DNA of 64,000 bases, taken from Devosia crocina (lineage in GTDB: Bacteria; Pseudomonadota; Alphaproteobacteria; Rhizobiales; Devosiaceae). The stretch is from NCBI RefSeq assembly GCF_900116545.1, contig NZ_FPCK01000002.1, positions 186,001-250,000 on the forward strand, written 5' to 3'. This document shows positions 45,888-55,088 of the stretch, piece by piece; the first letter of the stretch is position 1; each line of letters starts with the position of its first letter. The translations under genes and the position numbers were made by a program. The notes beneath the pieces were generated by a model. It made no database searches. It worked only from the letters and a program-made list of their open reading frames with translations, and was not told the origin of the DNA.

Positions 45888-45912
45888 CCGTCCCACTCAG
45901 GTGCTGGGACGG
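45888..45912 (-). promoter_or_regulatory. Hairpin covering the lipid-kinase ribosome binding site
   Basis: CCGTCCCA and TGGGACGG form a perfect 8-bp stem with a 9-nt loop between the cysA stop and the next start codon. It could end or attenuate the cysA transcript, or hide the GGGACGGGA ribosome binding site of the lipid kinase gene. Confidence 0.45.
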
Positions 45913-45936
45913 AACGCAGACTAAAGGCGGACGTTG

Positions 45937-46968
45937 CTAGGCGGCAGGAAAAAGTGTCCAGCGCTTGGGCCGAAAACTGATGCGGCTGCTTTCGGCGGCC
46001 GGATGGTCGAAGGGCAGGTCGATCTCGACCCGATGGTTCGACCCAACATCGAGTTCCACGCGCCGCGTACCGCCCACGCGCCGGCTGCCAGCCACAGTGC
46101 CGTGAAGCGCGGCATCGCCCTCGACCAGTTCCACATCGTGCGGCCGGAAATAGAGCCGCGAGGCGCCCGCCTCGGCATCCGAGGCAATGCCGATCGGCTG
46201 ATCGTCAAGGCGCAAACCGCCATTCACCGCCTCGACCGGCAGGGTGCTGGATTCGCCGATAAAGCCGAAAACAAAGGGCGACTGAGGATGATCGTAAACC
46301 GCATCGGGCGTGCCGACCTGCTCGATCTTGCCCTGGCTCATCACGCAAAGCCGATCGGCCAGTTCCAGCGCTTCTTCCTGGTCGTGCGTCACAAAGACCG
46401 TTGTGTGCCCGGTGCGATCGTGGATCTCACGCAGCCATTTGCGCAATTCACGCCGCACCTGGGCATCGAGCGCACCGAAGGGCTCGTCGAGCAAAAGCAC
46501 GCGGGGTTCGATGGCCAGCGCGCGGGCCAGCGCCACGCGCTGCCGCTGACCGCCCGAGAGCTGGCTCGGATAGCGTTTTTCAAGGCCGGACAATTGCACG
46601 AGATCGAGCAATTCGAGCGCCCGCCGGCGGATTTCCCCGCTCGCCGGACGCGTACTGCGTGGACGGACGCGCAGGCCGAAAGCGACGTTCTCAAGGATCG
46701 TCATATGCCGGAACAGCGCATAATGCTGGAAAACGAAGCCGATATTACGCTCCTGAACGCTTTTTTCGGAGGCGTCTTCATCGCCAAAGAAGATCCGCCC
46801 GGCGGTCGGGCGTTCGAGCCCTGCAATCAGTCGCAGCAGCGTGGTCTTGCCCGAGCCCGAAGGCCCGAGAAGCGCGATCAACTCCCCCGAGGTGATATCG
46901 AGGGACACTTCGTGCAGCGCCGGGAAACGATCGAATTCCTTGCGGACGTTTTGAACGCGTACTTCCAT
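45937..46968 (-). CDS. cysA: ABC ATPase, sulfate/thiosulfate CysA type (orphan)
   Basis: 343 residues. Walker [12 protein letters not shown], signature [15 protein letters not shown], Walker [13 protein letters not shown], switch His in [10 protein letters not shown]; then a TOBE-like C-terminus. The N-terminus [19 protein letters not shown] and the central [20 protein letters not shown] match CysA. I start at 46968; an ATG eight codons upstream has no better signal. No cysP, cysT or cysW lies nearby, so either the partners are elsewhere or it serves another importer. Confidence 0.82.
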   Translation of the reverse strand: MEVRVQNVRKEFDRFPALHEVSLDITSGELIALLGPSGSGKTTLLRLIAGLERPTAGRIFFGDEDASEKSVQERNIGFVFQHYALFRHMTILENVAFGLRVRPRSTRPASGEIRRRALELLDLVQLSGLEKRYPSQLSGGQRQRVALARALAIEPRVLLLDEPFGALDAQVRRELRKWLREIHDRTGHTTVFVTHDQEEALELADRLCVMSQGKIEQVGTPDAVYDHPQSPFVFGFIGESSTLPVEAVNGGLRLDDQPIGIASDAEAGASRLYFRPHDVELVEGDAALHGTVAGSRRVGGTRRVELDVGSNHRVEIDLPFDHPAAESSRISFRPKRWTLFPAA

Positions 46969-47440
46969 GGACAGTCCAGTTGCGGCCGGCATGCGGCGGT
47001 CGAAAGTGCCAAGACTTTATCCGGACGGAGGCCTGAAGCAAGGGCGCGGAAAAGCAAGTTGCATGCGCTTTTTAGATTATTGTTCTTCGTTGCCGCTCAC
47101 GCGCTTGAATAACAGCGTTGAACCGGCCCCAACTGCGCTCGACCGAGCAAATGATACCAACACGGTCTGACAGCTCTCTTCCACCTCGAATGCACTTCCT
47201 CGCCATCCACTGAACCTTGCTTGCCTCGCTGAAGGCGACGCCACCATGGTGCGTCAAGGATGTGGACCCGTCGTCCCCTCTCCCCTGCGGGGAGAGCGCC
47301 AGGGTGAGGGCTTTACCTCAAGGCAGCCCCGAGTTCTTGCTTCACGCGGGCGCTACTACGGCGACCATTGCCCATCGAGGGAGAGGTGAAGGCGCCTGAT
47401 CGTGGTTGAACCCCCACTTGCAGGCCAACTCTCCAGCAGA
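46969..47440. other. Long spacer with a repeat, no gene found
   Basis: About 470 bp between cysA and the siderophore-interacting gene, both on the minus strand. It holds the inverted intergenic repeat at 47270-47312, a further AT-rich patch near 47070-47090 (TTTTTAGATTATTG) that could be the cysA promoter, and nothing else I can support. Short reading frames here lack ribosome binding sites. Confidence 0.4.
47270..47312. repeat. Palindromic intergenic repeat, second copy
   Basis: TCGTCCCCTCTCCCCT, GCGGGGAGAG and CCAGGGTGAGGGC match the reverse complement of the element at 5041-5084 across about 40 bp, with a few changes at the loop. This marks it as a dispersed family rather than a local hairpin. 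Confidence 0.65.
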
Positions 47441-48346
47441 TCAGTCATAGACCTTGCCATGGCGCCAATAGCCCATGAGATTGAGCTGGGCACGATCGAT
47501 GCCGCGTTCCTTGATCAGGATCCGGCGGATCGCCATGATCGCCTCGGATTCCCCAGCGATCCAGGCGTAGAACTCGCCCTCGCCCGCTTTCGCCAGCTCC
47601 CAGGGCACAGTCTCGTCGATATCGATGGGGGCAAGTTCGACACCCCCGGCCGATCCACCCCCGGAAGGCAGCCGAGCGCGGTCAAGCGCCTTTACCAGCA
47701 ATGTGCCCGGACGCGGATCGCCATGGTTCTCGCGGAGAAGCCAATCAAGGTCCAGTTGCGGCCAGGCGGGCAAAGGGATCGTGTCGGCTCTGCCCGCAAC
47801 TTCCGCAAAAACCTGGCACGGGGGAGGATCCTCGCGCGCGGCGAGTTGTTCGAGAATGCCGACAAGCGCAGGCAGCGCTGTTTCGTCGGCCATCAGCAGC
47901 ACCTGGCGTGGAGCCCGTGGCGGCTTCCACTCGAAACCACCCCCGATCTCTGTGGCCTGCCGGTTCGGTCCGGAAATCTGCACCCGGTCGCCGGGCTTTG
48001 CACGTGTCGCCCAGCGCGATGCCGGCCCGGTTTCTCCATGCAGCACAAAGTCGACATCCACCTCTTGCCGCTCCGCGCGTAACCGGCGGATCGTATAGGT
48101 GCGCATGGGAACGCGCTCCTTGACCGGAACGGCCTTGTAGGTTGCGTACCAATCCTCTTCATCCGGCATCTGTGGAAGGCGCCCATCTTCGTGCGGGAAA
48201 AAGATCTTGATGCGCTGGTCGGGTGCCCAGGTGTTCATCCCGGCGATCTCGGGACCGGCAAAGGTGACGCGGCGCAGATGCGGCGTGATATCCTCAAGAC
48301 GAGCGCAGGCGGCGTTGAAGATGCGGTATGGACGAGTATGCGGCAT
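47441..48346 (-). CDS. Siderophore-interacting protein (NAD(P)H ferric reductase)
   Basis: 301 residues. RTYTIRRLRAE is the FAD-binding R-x-Y-[ST] motif of the SIP family, GPASRWATRAKPGDRVQISGP continues the domain, VLLMADETALPALVGILE begins the SIP C-terminal domain and it ends WRHGKVYD. These enzymes release iron from ferric siderophores in the cytoplasm. ATG 48346 follows the family start; the longer frame to 48418 would translate through an iron-box-like site. No siderophore receptor or synthesis genes adjoin it. Confidence 0.9.
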   Translation of the reverse strand: MPHTRPYRIFNAACARLEDITPHLRRVTFAGPEIAGMNTWAPDQRIKIFFPHEDGRLPQMPDEEDWYATYKAVPVKERVPMRTYTIRRLRAERQEVDVDFVLHGETGPASRWATRAKPGDRVQISGPNRQATEIGGGFEWKPPRAPRQVLLMADETALPALVGILEQLAAREDPPPCQVFAEVAGRADTIPLPAWPQLDLDWLLRENHGDPRPGTLLVKALDRARLPSGGGSAGGVELAPIDIDETVPWELAKAGEGEFYAWIAGESEAIMAIRRILIKERGIDRAQLNLMGYWRHGKVYD

Positions 48347-48375
48347 GGATGAGGTTAAAGCGCCTGCTTCTAATA

Positions 48376-48390
48376 TGACTTTGACGATCA
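48376..48390 (-). promoter_or_regulatory. Possible RirA-type iron box
   Basis: TGACTTTGACGATCA is TGA-N9-TCA, the core of the rhizobial iron-responsive operator bound by RirA, in an AT-rich patch 30 bp before the siderophore-interacting protein gene. The core is short enough to occur by chance; its place before an iron gene is the support. Confidence 0.4.
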
Positions 48391-48447
48391 CATTATAGGC
48401 GCAAGCCCGGCTCGGCAAGGCCGAGCCGGTTGCCTCGGGTTGCAGCG

Positions 48448-49506
48448 TTATCGCAGCCGCTTGCCGTCCTTGTCGAAGACCAGCAGGACGCCAGGATCGA
48501 AGCGCGCCGTGTAGCGATCGCCTGCCTTGAGCGTCCGGTCATTGTCCGTTGCCAGCGTCAGGAGGGTAGGCCCATCGCCTCGGGCATAGGCATAGGTTTC
48601 CCCGCCTAAATGCTCGATGATTTCCACGGCAACATCGAGAGTGGCCGTGCCGGTGGAACTGAAATGTTCCGGGCGAATACCGACGGTGACCGGGGTACCC
48701 GCATCGAGGGAAACGGGCGAGGGAACCAGCTGACCGGGAAAATCGGACAGCCTGATGCCGCCCTCTTCTGCAACGCCGCCGAGGAAGTTCATCTTGGGCG
48801 AACCGATAAAGCCGGCAACGAAGTGGTTGCTGGGATCGTCATACAGTTCAAGCGGAGTGCCGTCCTGTTCCACGAGCCCATCGCGCAACACCACGATCTT
48901 GTCGGCCAGGGTCATCGCCTCGACCTGGTCGTGGGTGACGTAGATGATGGTTGTTTGCAATTCCTTGTGGAGGCGCGCCAGCTCGATACGCATATGCACG
49001 CGCAGTTCGGCATCGAGATTGGACAACGGCTCGTCAAACAGGAACACGTCCGGGTGCCGGACGATGGCGCGTCCGATGGCGACGCGCTGGCGCTGCCCGC
49101 CCGAAAGCTGGCCCGGCTTGCGGTCGAGCAAGGCCCCCAGTTCGAGAATGCGGGCGGCCTCCTCGACGCGGCGGGCGATCTCATCCTTGGGCTTGCCGGC
49201 AAAGCGCAGGGCGAAGCCCATGTTCTCGCGCACTGTCATGTGTGGGTAAAGCGCATAGGATTGAAACACCATGGCGATGCCGCGCTGGGCGGGATCGACA
49301 TCGTTCATGCGTTTCTCGCCGATGGTGAGTTCGCCCGAGGTGATCTCCTCGAGCCCGGCAATCATGCGCAGAAGCGTTGACTTGCCGCAGCCCGAGGGGC
49401 CGACAAAGACCACGAACTGCTTGTCCTCGATGTCGAGATCGACGCCCTTGATCACCTCGAGGGTGCCAAAGGACTTGCGGACGTTACGAAGCTTCAAGCC
49501 AGACAT
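48448..49506 (-). CDS. Sugar ABC transporter ATPase (UgpC/MalK type)
   Basis: 352 residues. Walker [14 protein letters not shown], signature [15 protein letters not shown], Walker [18 protein letters not shown] (the CUT1-type SNLDA variant), switch His in [10 protein letters not shown], then an OB/TOBE C-terminal domain with [10 protein letters not shown]. Last gene of the operon lacI-SBP-permease-permease-ATPase. The ligand is a sugar or polyol of unknown type; it ends the transcript. Confidence 0.92.
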   Translation of the reverse strand: MSGLKLRNVRKSFGTLEVIKGVDLDIEDKQFVVFVGPSGCGKSTLLRMIAGLEEITSGELTIGEKRMNDVDPAQRGIAMVFQSYALYPHMTVRENMGFALRFAGKPKDEIARRVEEAARILELGALLDRKPGQLSGGQRQRVAIGRAIVRHPDVFLFDEPLSNLDAELRVHMRIELARLHKELQTTIIYVTHDQVEAMTLADKIVVLRDGLVEQDGTPLELYDDPSNHFVAGFIGSPKMNFLGGVAEEGGIRLSDFPGQLVPSPVSLDAGTPVTVGIRPEHFSSTGTATLDVAVEIIEHLGGETYAYARGDGPTLLTLATDNDRTLKAGDRYTARFDPGVLLVFDKDGKRLR

Positions 49507-49514
49507 GAGTTCCC

Positions 49515-50333
49515 CTATTTCACCGCGCCCAGCATGCCTTCGACGAAGCGGCGCTGGAGCAGGAAGAAGATGACGAGAGTGGGCAAGGTCGCGATGATCG
49601 CGCCGACCATGATGACGCCGAAGTCGGGCGTGTACCCGGCATTGAGTGCGGCAATGGCCAGCGTCATGGTGAACATGTCATTGGTTTGCAGCACGATCAG
49701 CGGCCAAAGATAATTGTTCCAGTTGGCCATGAAGACGATGATGGTCGCGGCCGCATAGGTGGAGCGCATCACCGGCATATAGACGTAAAAAAAGATCTGC
49801 CACTCCTTGAGCCCGTCGATGCGGGCAGCATCGCGCAATTCGTGCGGAAAGGCTTTCGTCGCCTGCCTGAAGTAGAAGATGATGAAGATCGAGGCGATCG
49901 AGGGCAGGATGATCGCCTGGTAGGTGTTGATGAGCTTGAGGTTCGCCATCATGATGAAGAGCGGGATCATCAGGGCGGCGAAGGGGATCGAGAGCATCAG
50001 CAACAGCAGGCTGAAGACGCGCTCCCGGACCCGCGAGCGGAACATCTCGAACCCGTAGCCGGCCATCGAGGCGACGATCAGGGTCAGCGCCGATCCGACG
50101 CCGGCGATGAACAAGGAATTGAACAACACCCGAGGCAAGTCGATCTGCGTCAGAAACTTGCCGATGTTGTCAAAGAGCGCCGTGCCCGGCGCAATTCTAC
50201 CGCGAATGATGTCGGGCGAGGTGTTGGTCGCACCCAGCACCATCCAGAAAAACGGAAACACCGACACGAAGGCGGCGATCGAGAGCAGCACATATTGCGC
50301 CGTCCGGCCGAGAAAGGCGACGGGATTGCTCAT
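49515..50333 (-). CDS. Sugar ABC permease (MalG/UgpE type)
   Basis: 272 residues, six helices. The EAA coupling loop is [20 protein letters not shown] and the C-terminus ends [12 protein letters not shown], typical of MalG-like CUT1 subunits. It starts on the stop of the partner permease (ATGA) and precedes the ATPase by 8 bp. Confidence 0.92.
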   Translation of the reverse strand: MSNPVAFLGRTAQYVLLSIAAFVSVFPFFWMVLGATNTSPDIIRGRIAPGTALFDNIGKFLTQIDLPRVLFNSLFIAGVGSALTLIVASMAGYGFEMFRSRVRERVFSLLLLMLSIPFAALMIPLFIMMANLKLINTYQAIILPSIASIFIIFYFRQATKAFPHELRDAARIDGLKEWQIFFYVYMPVMRSTYAAATIIVFMANWNNYLWPLIVLQTNDMFTMTLAIAALNAGYTPDFGVIMVGAIIATLPTLVIFFLLQRRFVEGMLGAVK

Positions 50334-51214
50334 GTGCGGCGCTCCCGGACAGCGAAGAACTGAAGGATGCTGAGCAGCGCCACCAGGATGACGATCACAT
50401 AGCTCACCGTCGCCGCATATCCGAAACTGGGCATGAACTTGAAGCTCAGGTTGTAGATGTAGAGCGACAGGGTCAGCGTCGAATCCGATGGACCGCCCAG
50501 GGTGATGAGATTGGGCTCGTCGAACAGCTGCAGCGTGCCGATGGTTGAGATGATGCTGGTGAAAAGGATGACCGGCTTGAGCATGGGCACGGTGAGGTAC
50601 CAGAACCGCGCCCAGGCCGGCACGCCGTCGATGCGGGCCGCTTCATAGATCGAGCGGTCGATGTTCTGCATCGCGGCGAGATAAAAGATCATGTTGTACC
50701 CGGTCCAGCGCCAGGTGATCGCGGTGACGATCACGACCTTGGCCCAGAAGGGATCGGCCAGCCAGGCAATGGGCACATCGATCAGATTGAGCGCTAAGAG
50801 CGTCTGGTTGACGATACCGTCGCCGGCGAACATGGACTTGAAGATGACCGAATAGGCCACGAGCGAGGTCACACAGGGCAAAAAGATCGCAGTGCGGAAA
50901 AACCCCCTGCCCCAGAGCTTGCTGTCGTTGAGCGCATTGGCAAACAGCAGCGCCAGCACCAGCATGACCGGCACCTGGATGGCGAGGAAAATCAGCGTGT
51001 TCGTCAGCGCCCGGATAAAGATCGGATCCTGCGTCAGGCGCGTTATGTTGGCGAGGCCGCCAAAGCTCAGTTGCATGCCCCGGCCCGTCTGAAAGCTCAT
51101 CCAGAGCGACCAGACGATGGGATAGATCATGAAGATGCCGATCAGCACGAGCGCGGGCATGACAAAGCCCCAGCCGTTGATCTTTTCGCTGCGTGCGAGA
51201 TGCGAATGCGCCAC
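50330..51214 (-). CDS. Sugar ABC permease (MalF/UgpA type)
   Basis: 294 residues from a GTG with GAGGG about 8 nt upstream. GFVMPALVLIGIFMIYPIVW is the first helix, and SIYEAARIDGVPAWARFWYLT the coupling loop. A frame extended to 51793 is rejected: it runs back through the hairpin and the binding-protein gene. Forms a heterodimer with the MalG-type permease. Confidence 0.9.
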   Translation of the reverse strand: MAHSHLARSEKINGWGFVMPALVLIGIFMIYPIVWSLWMSFQTGRGMQLSFGGLANITRLTQDPIFIRALTNTLIFLAIQVPVMLVLALLFANALNDSKLWGRGFFRTAIFLPCVTSLVAYSVIFKSMFAGDGIVNQTLLALNLIDVPIAWLADPFWAKVVIVTAITWRWTGYNMIFYLAAMQNIDRSIYEAARIDGVPAWARFWYLTVPMLKPVILFTSIISTIGTLQLFDEPNLITLGGPSDSTLTLSLYIYNLSFKFMPSFGYAATVSYVIVILVALLSILQFFAVRERRT

Positions 51215-51251
51215 GCTCAAACCCTCTGACGGAAACAGTGACCATCGATGA

Positions 51252-51271
51252 CCCCCGCGCGAACGCGGGGG
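51252..51271 (-). terminator. Strong intercistronic hairpin after the binding-protein gene
   Basis: CCCCCGCG and CGCGGGGG form a perfect 8-bp GC stem around a tetraloop, between the binding-protein stop and the permease start. Without a T-run it is probably an RNA stabiliser or partial terminator, as at 16435-16463. Confidence 0.65.
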
Positions 51272-51315
51272 CCCCGGGGAGGCCGGAAAGGCAGAGCCGT
51301 TCCGGTTATCCGGTG

Positions 51316-52590
51316 TTACTGGGCCATCTGCCGGACTTGGGCATCGATCGTGGTGATGATCTCGTCGATATTGCCGCCATTGGTGATGGCAGGGATCTGG
51401 GCCACCACGGCGGAGTCGGCTTCCTCGGTGAAGATGCCGTACTTGACCGGCGGAATTTCGCCCAGCCAGTCGGACCAGTTCTGCCACACCGGTTCGCCAC
51501 CGAAGAAGTCGTCGGCAGCCTGATAGGCTTCGCCCTCGCGCGCCGCCAGCAGCGAACCGACAGCGCCTTGGTTCACAAGGATTTCCTGGTAGAAGTCCAC
51601 ATCCTGCGCCCAGATGGTGGAGAGGAAATCGATGGCCTTTTCCTTTTCCGGCGCAGCGGCCAGCACATACCAGCTCGATCCGCCCAGATTGGTGGCGTTG
51701 ATGGATTCGGGAACATCGGCCAGACGCGGCGGCGGAGCGACGGCCCACATGCCGGCCTGGTCGGGATTGGCCTTGATGGTCGCGGTCATCCACACGCCCG
51801 TGGTTGTGGCAAGCGTATCGCCCGAGGTGAAGCTGCCGGTATATTCGTTCCAGCCGTTTTTGGGCTTGCTGATGCCGGCCTGGAGAATACGCTGATAGGT
51901 CGACAAGGCGCTCTTGAGCGCGGCGTTGTCGGCGATGGTCACATTGCCATCGGCATCGAAATACCAGGCGCCGGCGGACTGCATCGCCATGCGGAAGAAG
52001 TCCGACGCGTTCGGGTCGATCGGCAACAGCGTTTCGCCGGTCTTTTCCTTGACGTCCACTCCGATCTCGATCAGGCGATCCCAGGTGATGTCCTCAAGGT
52101 CGGCAGCCTCATAGCCGGCTTCGGCGAGTTTGTCGGAGCGATAAAAGAGGCCCGCAACGCCGGAATCGAAGGGCACGGAATAGGTCTGTCCGTCGACCGT
52201 TGAAACTTCCACCTTGTATGGGGCAAAGCCGGAATAATCGATGCGGTCGGTCAGCGGCTCGAAAGCGCCGGGGAAAGAGAGAAGGTATTTCTGGGCGCGA
52301 TAATCTTCGACGAGCACGATATCAGGCAGGCCCTGGGTTTGCCCTGAGGCCAGCTGCGCCTGCAGCTTTTGCTCCATAGCTGCCTTGTCGAAGATCTGGA
52401 TGTCGATCGTGTCGTCGGGATTGTTGGCCTTGTAACGATCGAAAGCCTGCTGCATCGTTGCGCCATTGAAGTTGGCGTCCCATGCCCAAACGGTCAGGTT
52501 GGCAGCCGATGCGGCCGAAATGCCGAACATGCTGGTGCCGGCCAGCGCCACGACAAGCGCGCGCTTCCACCCCGTAGTAATACGAGTCAT
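51316..52590 (-). CDS. Sugar ABC extracellular solute-binding protein
   Basis: 424 residues. A Sec signal ends in ISAASAANL near residue 30. The mature protein has the SBP_bac_1 fold: LTVWAWDANFNGATMQQAFD, LPDIVLVEDYRAQKYL, YSVPFDSGVAGLFYRSDKL and EKAIDFLSTIWAQD are characteristic of CUT1 binding proteins. First structural gene after lacI, with a palindromic operator candidate 80 bp upstream. The pattern resembles systems for disaccharides or sugar alcohols; ligand unknown. Confidence 0.92.
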   Translation of the reverse strand: MTRITTGWKRALVVALAGTSMFGISAASAANLTVWAWDANFNGATMQQAFDRYKANNPDDTIDIQIFDKAAMEQKLQAQLASGQTQGLPDIVLVEDYRAQKYLLSFPGAFEPLTDRIDYSGFAPYKVEVSTVDGQTYSVPFDSGVAGLFYRSDKLAEAGYEAADLEDITWDRLIEIGVDVKEKTGETLLPIDPNASDFFRMAMQSAGAWYFDADGNVTIADNAALKSALSTYQRILQAGISKPKNGWNEYTGSFTSGDTLATTTGVWMTATIKANPDQAGMWAVAPPPRLADVPESINATNLGGSSWYVLAAAPEKEKAIDFLSTIWAQDVDFYQEILVNQGAVGSLLAAREGEAYQAADDFFGGEPVWQNWSDWLGEIPPVKYGIFTEEADSAVVAQIPAITNGGNIDEIITTIDAQVRQMAQ

Positions 52591-52669
52591 TGCAATTCCT
52601 CCCTAGCGGGTGTTTCCTCTTCACCCGAAAGTCGAGCCTAGTATGACTTTTGAAGCACTGCAAGAATTT

Positions 52670-52685
52670 CAGTAAATATTTACTG
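52670..52685. promoter_or_regulatory. Operator candidate for the LacI-family regulator
   Basis: CAGTAAATATTTACTG is a 16-bp perfect palindrome between lacI and the ABC operon it precedes. Its length and symmetry fit LacI/GalR operators, although the centre is AT rather than the common CG. The site lies 80 bp before the binding-protein start, near where its promoter should be. Confidence 0.65.
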
Positions 52686-52693
52686 GGAACACT

Positions 52694-53686
52694 TCAGGGC
52701 GCGGCTTTTCCCGCCGGCGCCCGCGTACTGCCGCGCCAGACCAGCTTGGAGGCCAGCGTAATATGTTTGGCCAGATCCCGCCCGCCGACGCGTTCCAGCA
52801 ATAGCTCGACGGCAGCTTCTCCGATTTCCTCGGCCGGCAGGCGCACCGTGGTCAGCGGCGGGCTGAGAAATTGGGCCACCGAAATATCGTTGAAGCTGGC
52901 GACGCTCACGTCGCCGGGGATCGACAATCCCATTTCGCTTACGGCCCGATAGACGCCGATGGCCATGGAATCGTTGAAGGTAATGATCACCTCGGGCGGA
53001 CGGCTCTCACTCAGGAGGTCGCGAGCAAGGCGATAGCCGCCCTCTTCGGTCTTGTCGCCCGAGCGCAGGAGCCGGTCGTCGAACCATCCTGCCTTGGTCA
53101 GCCACTCGACAAAGCACTGGGCGCGCCGGTCAAAGAGCCCGATATAGGCCATGCGGCGATAACCGAGATTGGCGAGGGATTGTAGCAGCCGCTCCATTGC
53201 GATGCGCAGGTCCGCATGAACGCTGTCGATCTGCTCGTCGGCGGGCACGAAATCGGCAAGCACCAGTTGGCGCGCATGGGTGCGGAGCCAGTCGATTTCG
53301 TCTTCGTCGTGCCGGCCGATTGCGATGACGCCGGTAGCGCTTTGCAGCAGCGTCGCATCAGGCTTGGCGTCGGTGTGATAAACCTTCACCGTCTCGATCT
53401 TGAGTGCCGCGCAGCGGCTTTCGATGCCAAGGCGGAGAGCGACATAATAGGGGTCGATCAGTTCCTGCTCCGGCCGCAAAAAGTGCACCAGCGCCAGCTT
53501 GGTCAACCCCTGCATGTTGGCGCGCTGCCGATTGCGGGGTGTCGCATAGTTGAGCTGCTCGGCAGTTTCGATGATGGCCTGCCGCTTGCGCTTGGAAATC
53601 GAGAGCGTCGTATCGTAGTTCAAGACGCGTGAAACCGTGGCGCTCGACACCCCGACAGCTGCAGCGATTTCCTTGATTGTGACCAT
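52694..53686 (-). CDS. LacI-family transcriptional regulator
   Basis: 330 residues. The N-terminal helix-turn-helix is MVTIKEIAAAVGVSSATVSR followed by the hinge; the periplasmic-binding-like effector domain runs to the C-terminus, with VIITFNDSMAIGVYRAVSEM and VSVASFNDISVAQFL typical of the family. It lies directly upstream of, and in line with, the sugar ABC operon, which it most likely represses until the sugar is present. Confidence 0.93.
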   Translation of the reverse strand: MVTIKEIAAAVGVSSATVSRVLNYDTTLSISKRKRQAIIETAEQLNYATPRNRQRANMQGLTKLALVHFLRPEQELIDPYYVALRLGIESRCAALKIETVKVYHTDAKPDATLLQSATGVIAIGRHDEDEIDWLRTHARQLVLADFVPADEQIDSVHADLRIAMERLLQSLANLGYRRMAYIGLFDRRAQCFVEWLTKAGWFDDRLLRSGDKTEEGGYRLARDLLSESRPPEVIITFNDSMAIGVYRAVSEMGLSIPGDVSVASFNDISVAQFLSPPLTTVRLPAEEIGEAAVELLLERVGGRDLAKHITLASKLVWRGSTRAPAGKAAP

Positions 53687-53739
53687 GATGTGGCAAGCTA
53701 TGCCTCGCCAGTCCCGCGGTCAACCGAAGGAAGATCGGC

Positions 53740-54732
53740 TCAAGGAGAAGGCCTGACCAGCACCCGGCCGCGCACCTGCCCCTGCAGGATTCGCTCCGCT
53801 GCATCGGGCAGTTGCGCCAGGCCAATTTCCTCGACAAGCCCGCCATAAGCAGTGAAATCGAACAGCTCGGCCAGCCGGTCCCAGGCCGCAACGCGCCGCT
53901 CGAAGGGTTGCATGACGCTGTCGATGCCGAGCAGGTTCACCCCGCGCAAAAGGAAGGGCAGCACATTGGTTTCAAGGGCAATGCCGGCCGTATTGCCGAG
54001 TGCCGCGACGGAGCTGCCATAGGCCACCTGCTTGAGGAGCTTGCCGAGGATATTTCCGCCCACGCAATCGACAACGCCGGCCCAGCGCGCCTGTTCGAGC
54101 GGCTTTTCGGGTTCTGCAAGAAACGCCGAGCGTTCGAGAAGGCGCGAAGCACCAAGGGCTAAAAGCGCATCTTCATGCTGAGGGCGGCCCGAGAGCGCAA
54201 CCACTTGGTAGCCGAGCCGGCTCAAAAGCGAGACCGCGATAGAGCCCACGCCGCCAGCAGCCCCGGTGACCAGCACCTCGCCGCACTCCGGCGTCAGCCC
54301 CTCCGCTTCCAGCCGGTCGATGGCCAGCATGGCCGTCAGTCCGGCTGTTCCGGCGATCATGGCGTTGCGCGTCGTCAGCCCCTTGGGCAAAGGCACGAGC
54401 CAGTCGGCATCGAGCCGCGCGCGGGTCGCGTAGCCACCCCAATGGGTTTCGCCCACGCGCCAGCCCGTGAGCACCACCGGATCGCCCGCAGAATAGCGCG
54501 CGTCAGCGCTGTAGCGCACCGTGCCGGAGAAATCGATGCCCGCGACATGCGGAAAATTGCGCACGAGACCGCCCTGCCCTGTCAGGCACAAGCCATCCTT
54601 GTAGTTGAGCCCTGCCCAGTCGATGTCGACCGTGACATTGCCTTGGGGCAAGCGAGCATCGTTGAGTTCTTCGACCCTATTTTCGATTTCGCCAGCATCG
54701 GTTTTGCTGGTGACCAGTGCGCGAAAGCTCAT
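53740..54732 (-). CDS. acuI: Acrylyl-CoA reductase/quinone oxidoreductase, YhdH/AcuI type
   Basis: 330 residues. MDR fold without zinc: IDWAGLNYKDGLCLTG, FPHVAGIDFSGTV, VLVTGAAGGVGSIAVSLLSR and DCVGGNILGKLLKQV. These match the YhdH/AcuI group, which reduces acryloyl-CoA with NADPH and detoxifies acrylate. I start at 54732, with AAGGAG six nt upstream; an ATG two codons earlier abuts that site. Single gene between lacI and the 68-residue gene. Confidence 0.88.
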   Translation of the reverse strand: MSFRALVTSKTDAGEIENRVEELNDARLPQGNVTVDIDWAGLNYKDGLCLTGQGGLVRNFPHVAGIDFSGTVRYSADARYSAGDPVVLTGWRVGETHWGGYATRARLDADWLVPLPKGLTTRNAMIAGTAGLTAMLAIDRLEAEGLTPECGEVLVTGAAGGVGSIAVSLLSRLGYQVVALSGRPQHEDALLALGASRLLERSAFLAEPEKPLEQARWAGVVDCVGGNILGKLLKQVAYGSSVAALGNTAGIALETNVLPFLLRGVNLLGIDSVMQPFERRVAAWDRLAELFDFTAYGGLVEEIGLAQLPDAAERILQGQVRGRVLVRPSP

Positions 54733-54813
54733 GCCCATCTCCTTGACCTTGCGATCAGACTAAACGGGGCGAGTTGCCTGTCGCAACAGCCGGGCTGAAG
54801 AGTGCCCGTTGTG

Positions 54814-55020
54814 CTAGCGGCCGAGTTCGCGCTGGCGCCTCAAAAACTCGAGGACGCTCGAGAACCGGTCGTGCAGTTTGCCAAAACGCGCCAGCGTGTC
54901 CTTGGGCGTATCGAGACGCGCAAGTTCTTCGTGCATATCCTTGAATGTGCGCTCCATCGCGTCAGCATCGGCGAGCAGCTGCTCGATCTGCTCTTCGCTC
55001 AGTCGTACAACGGTTGCCAT
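54814..55020 (-). CDS. Small helical protein, unknown function
   Basis: 68 residues: MATVVRLSEEQIEQLLADAD and a long amphipathic helix ending EFLRRQRELGR. It has the look of a coiled-coil with heptads across most of its length. AAGGAG lies about 8 nt before the ATG, which singles this frame out within a longer open stretch. Located 68 bp after the truncated haemoglobin gene on the same strand. I do not recognise the family. Confidence 0.65.
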   Translation of the reverse strand: MATVVRLSEEQIEQLLADADAMERTFKDMHEELARLDTPKDTLARFGKLHDRFSSVLEFLRRQRELGR

Positions 55021-55088
55021 GGCGTGATCTCCTTCCCATCCGTCAAAGGGTGGCAAGGCGTATGGTTCCAGCCGTGTCGGACGGCAAT

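Noticed and set aside
45911..45935. Exact GGAAC-N16-CGTT on the plus strand
   Set aside because: It points into the antisense of cysA with no plus-strand gene for over 10 kb. About one exact match per 64 kb is expected by chance, so I treat it as random, though an antisense RNA cannot be excluded.
50330..51793. 487-residue version of the MalF-type permease
   Set aside because: The N-terminal 190 residues are the binding-protein gene read in another frame; the GTG at 51214 has a ribosome binding site and begins at the first helix.
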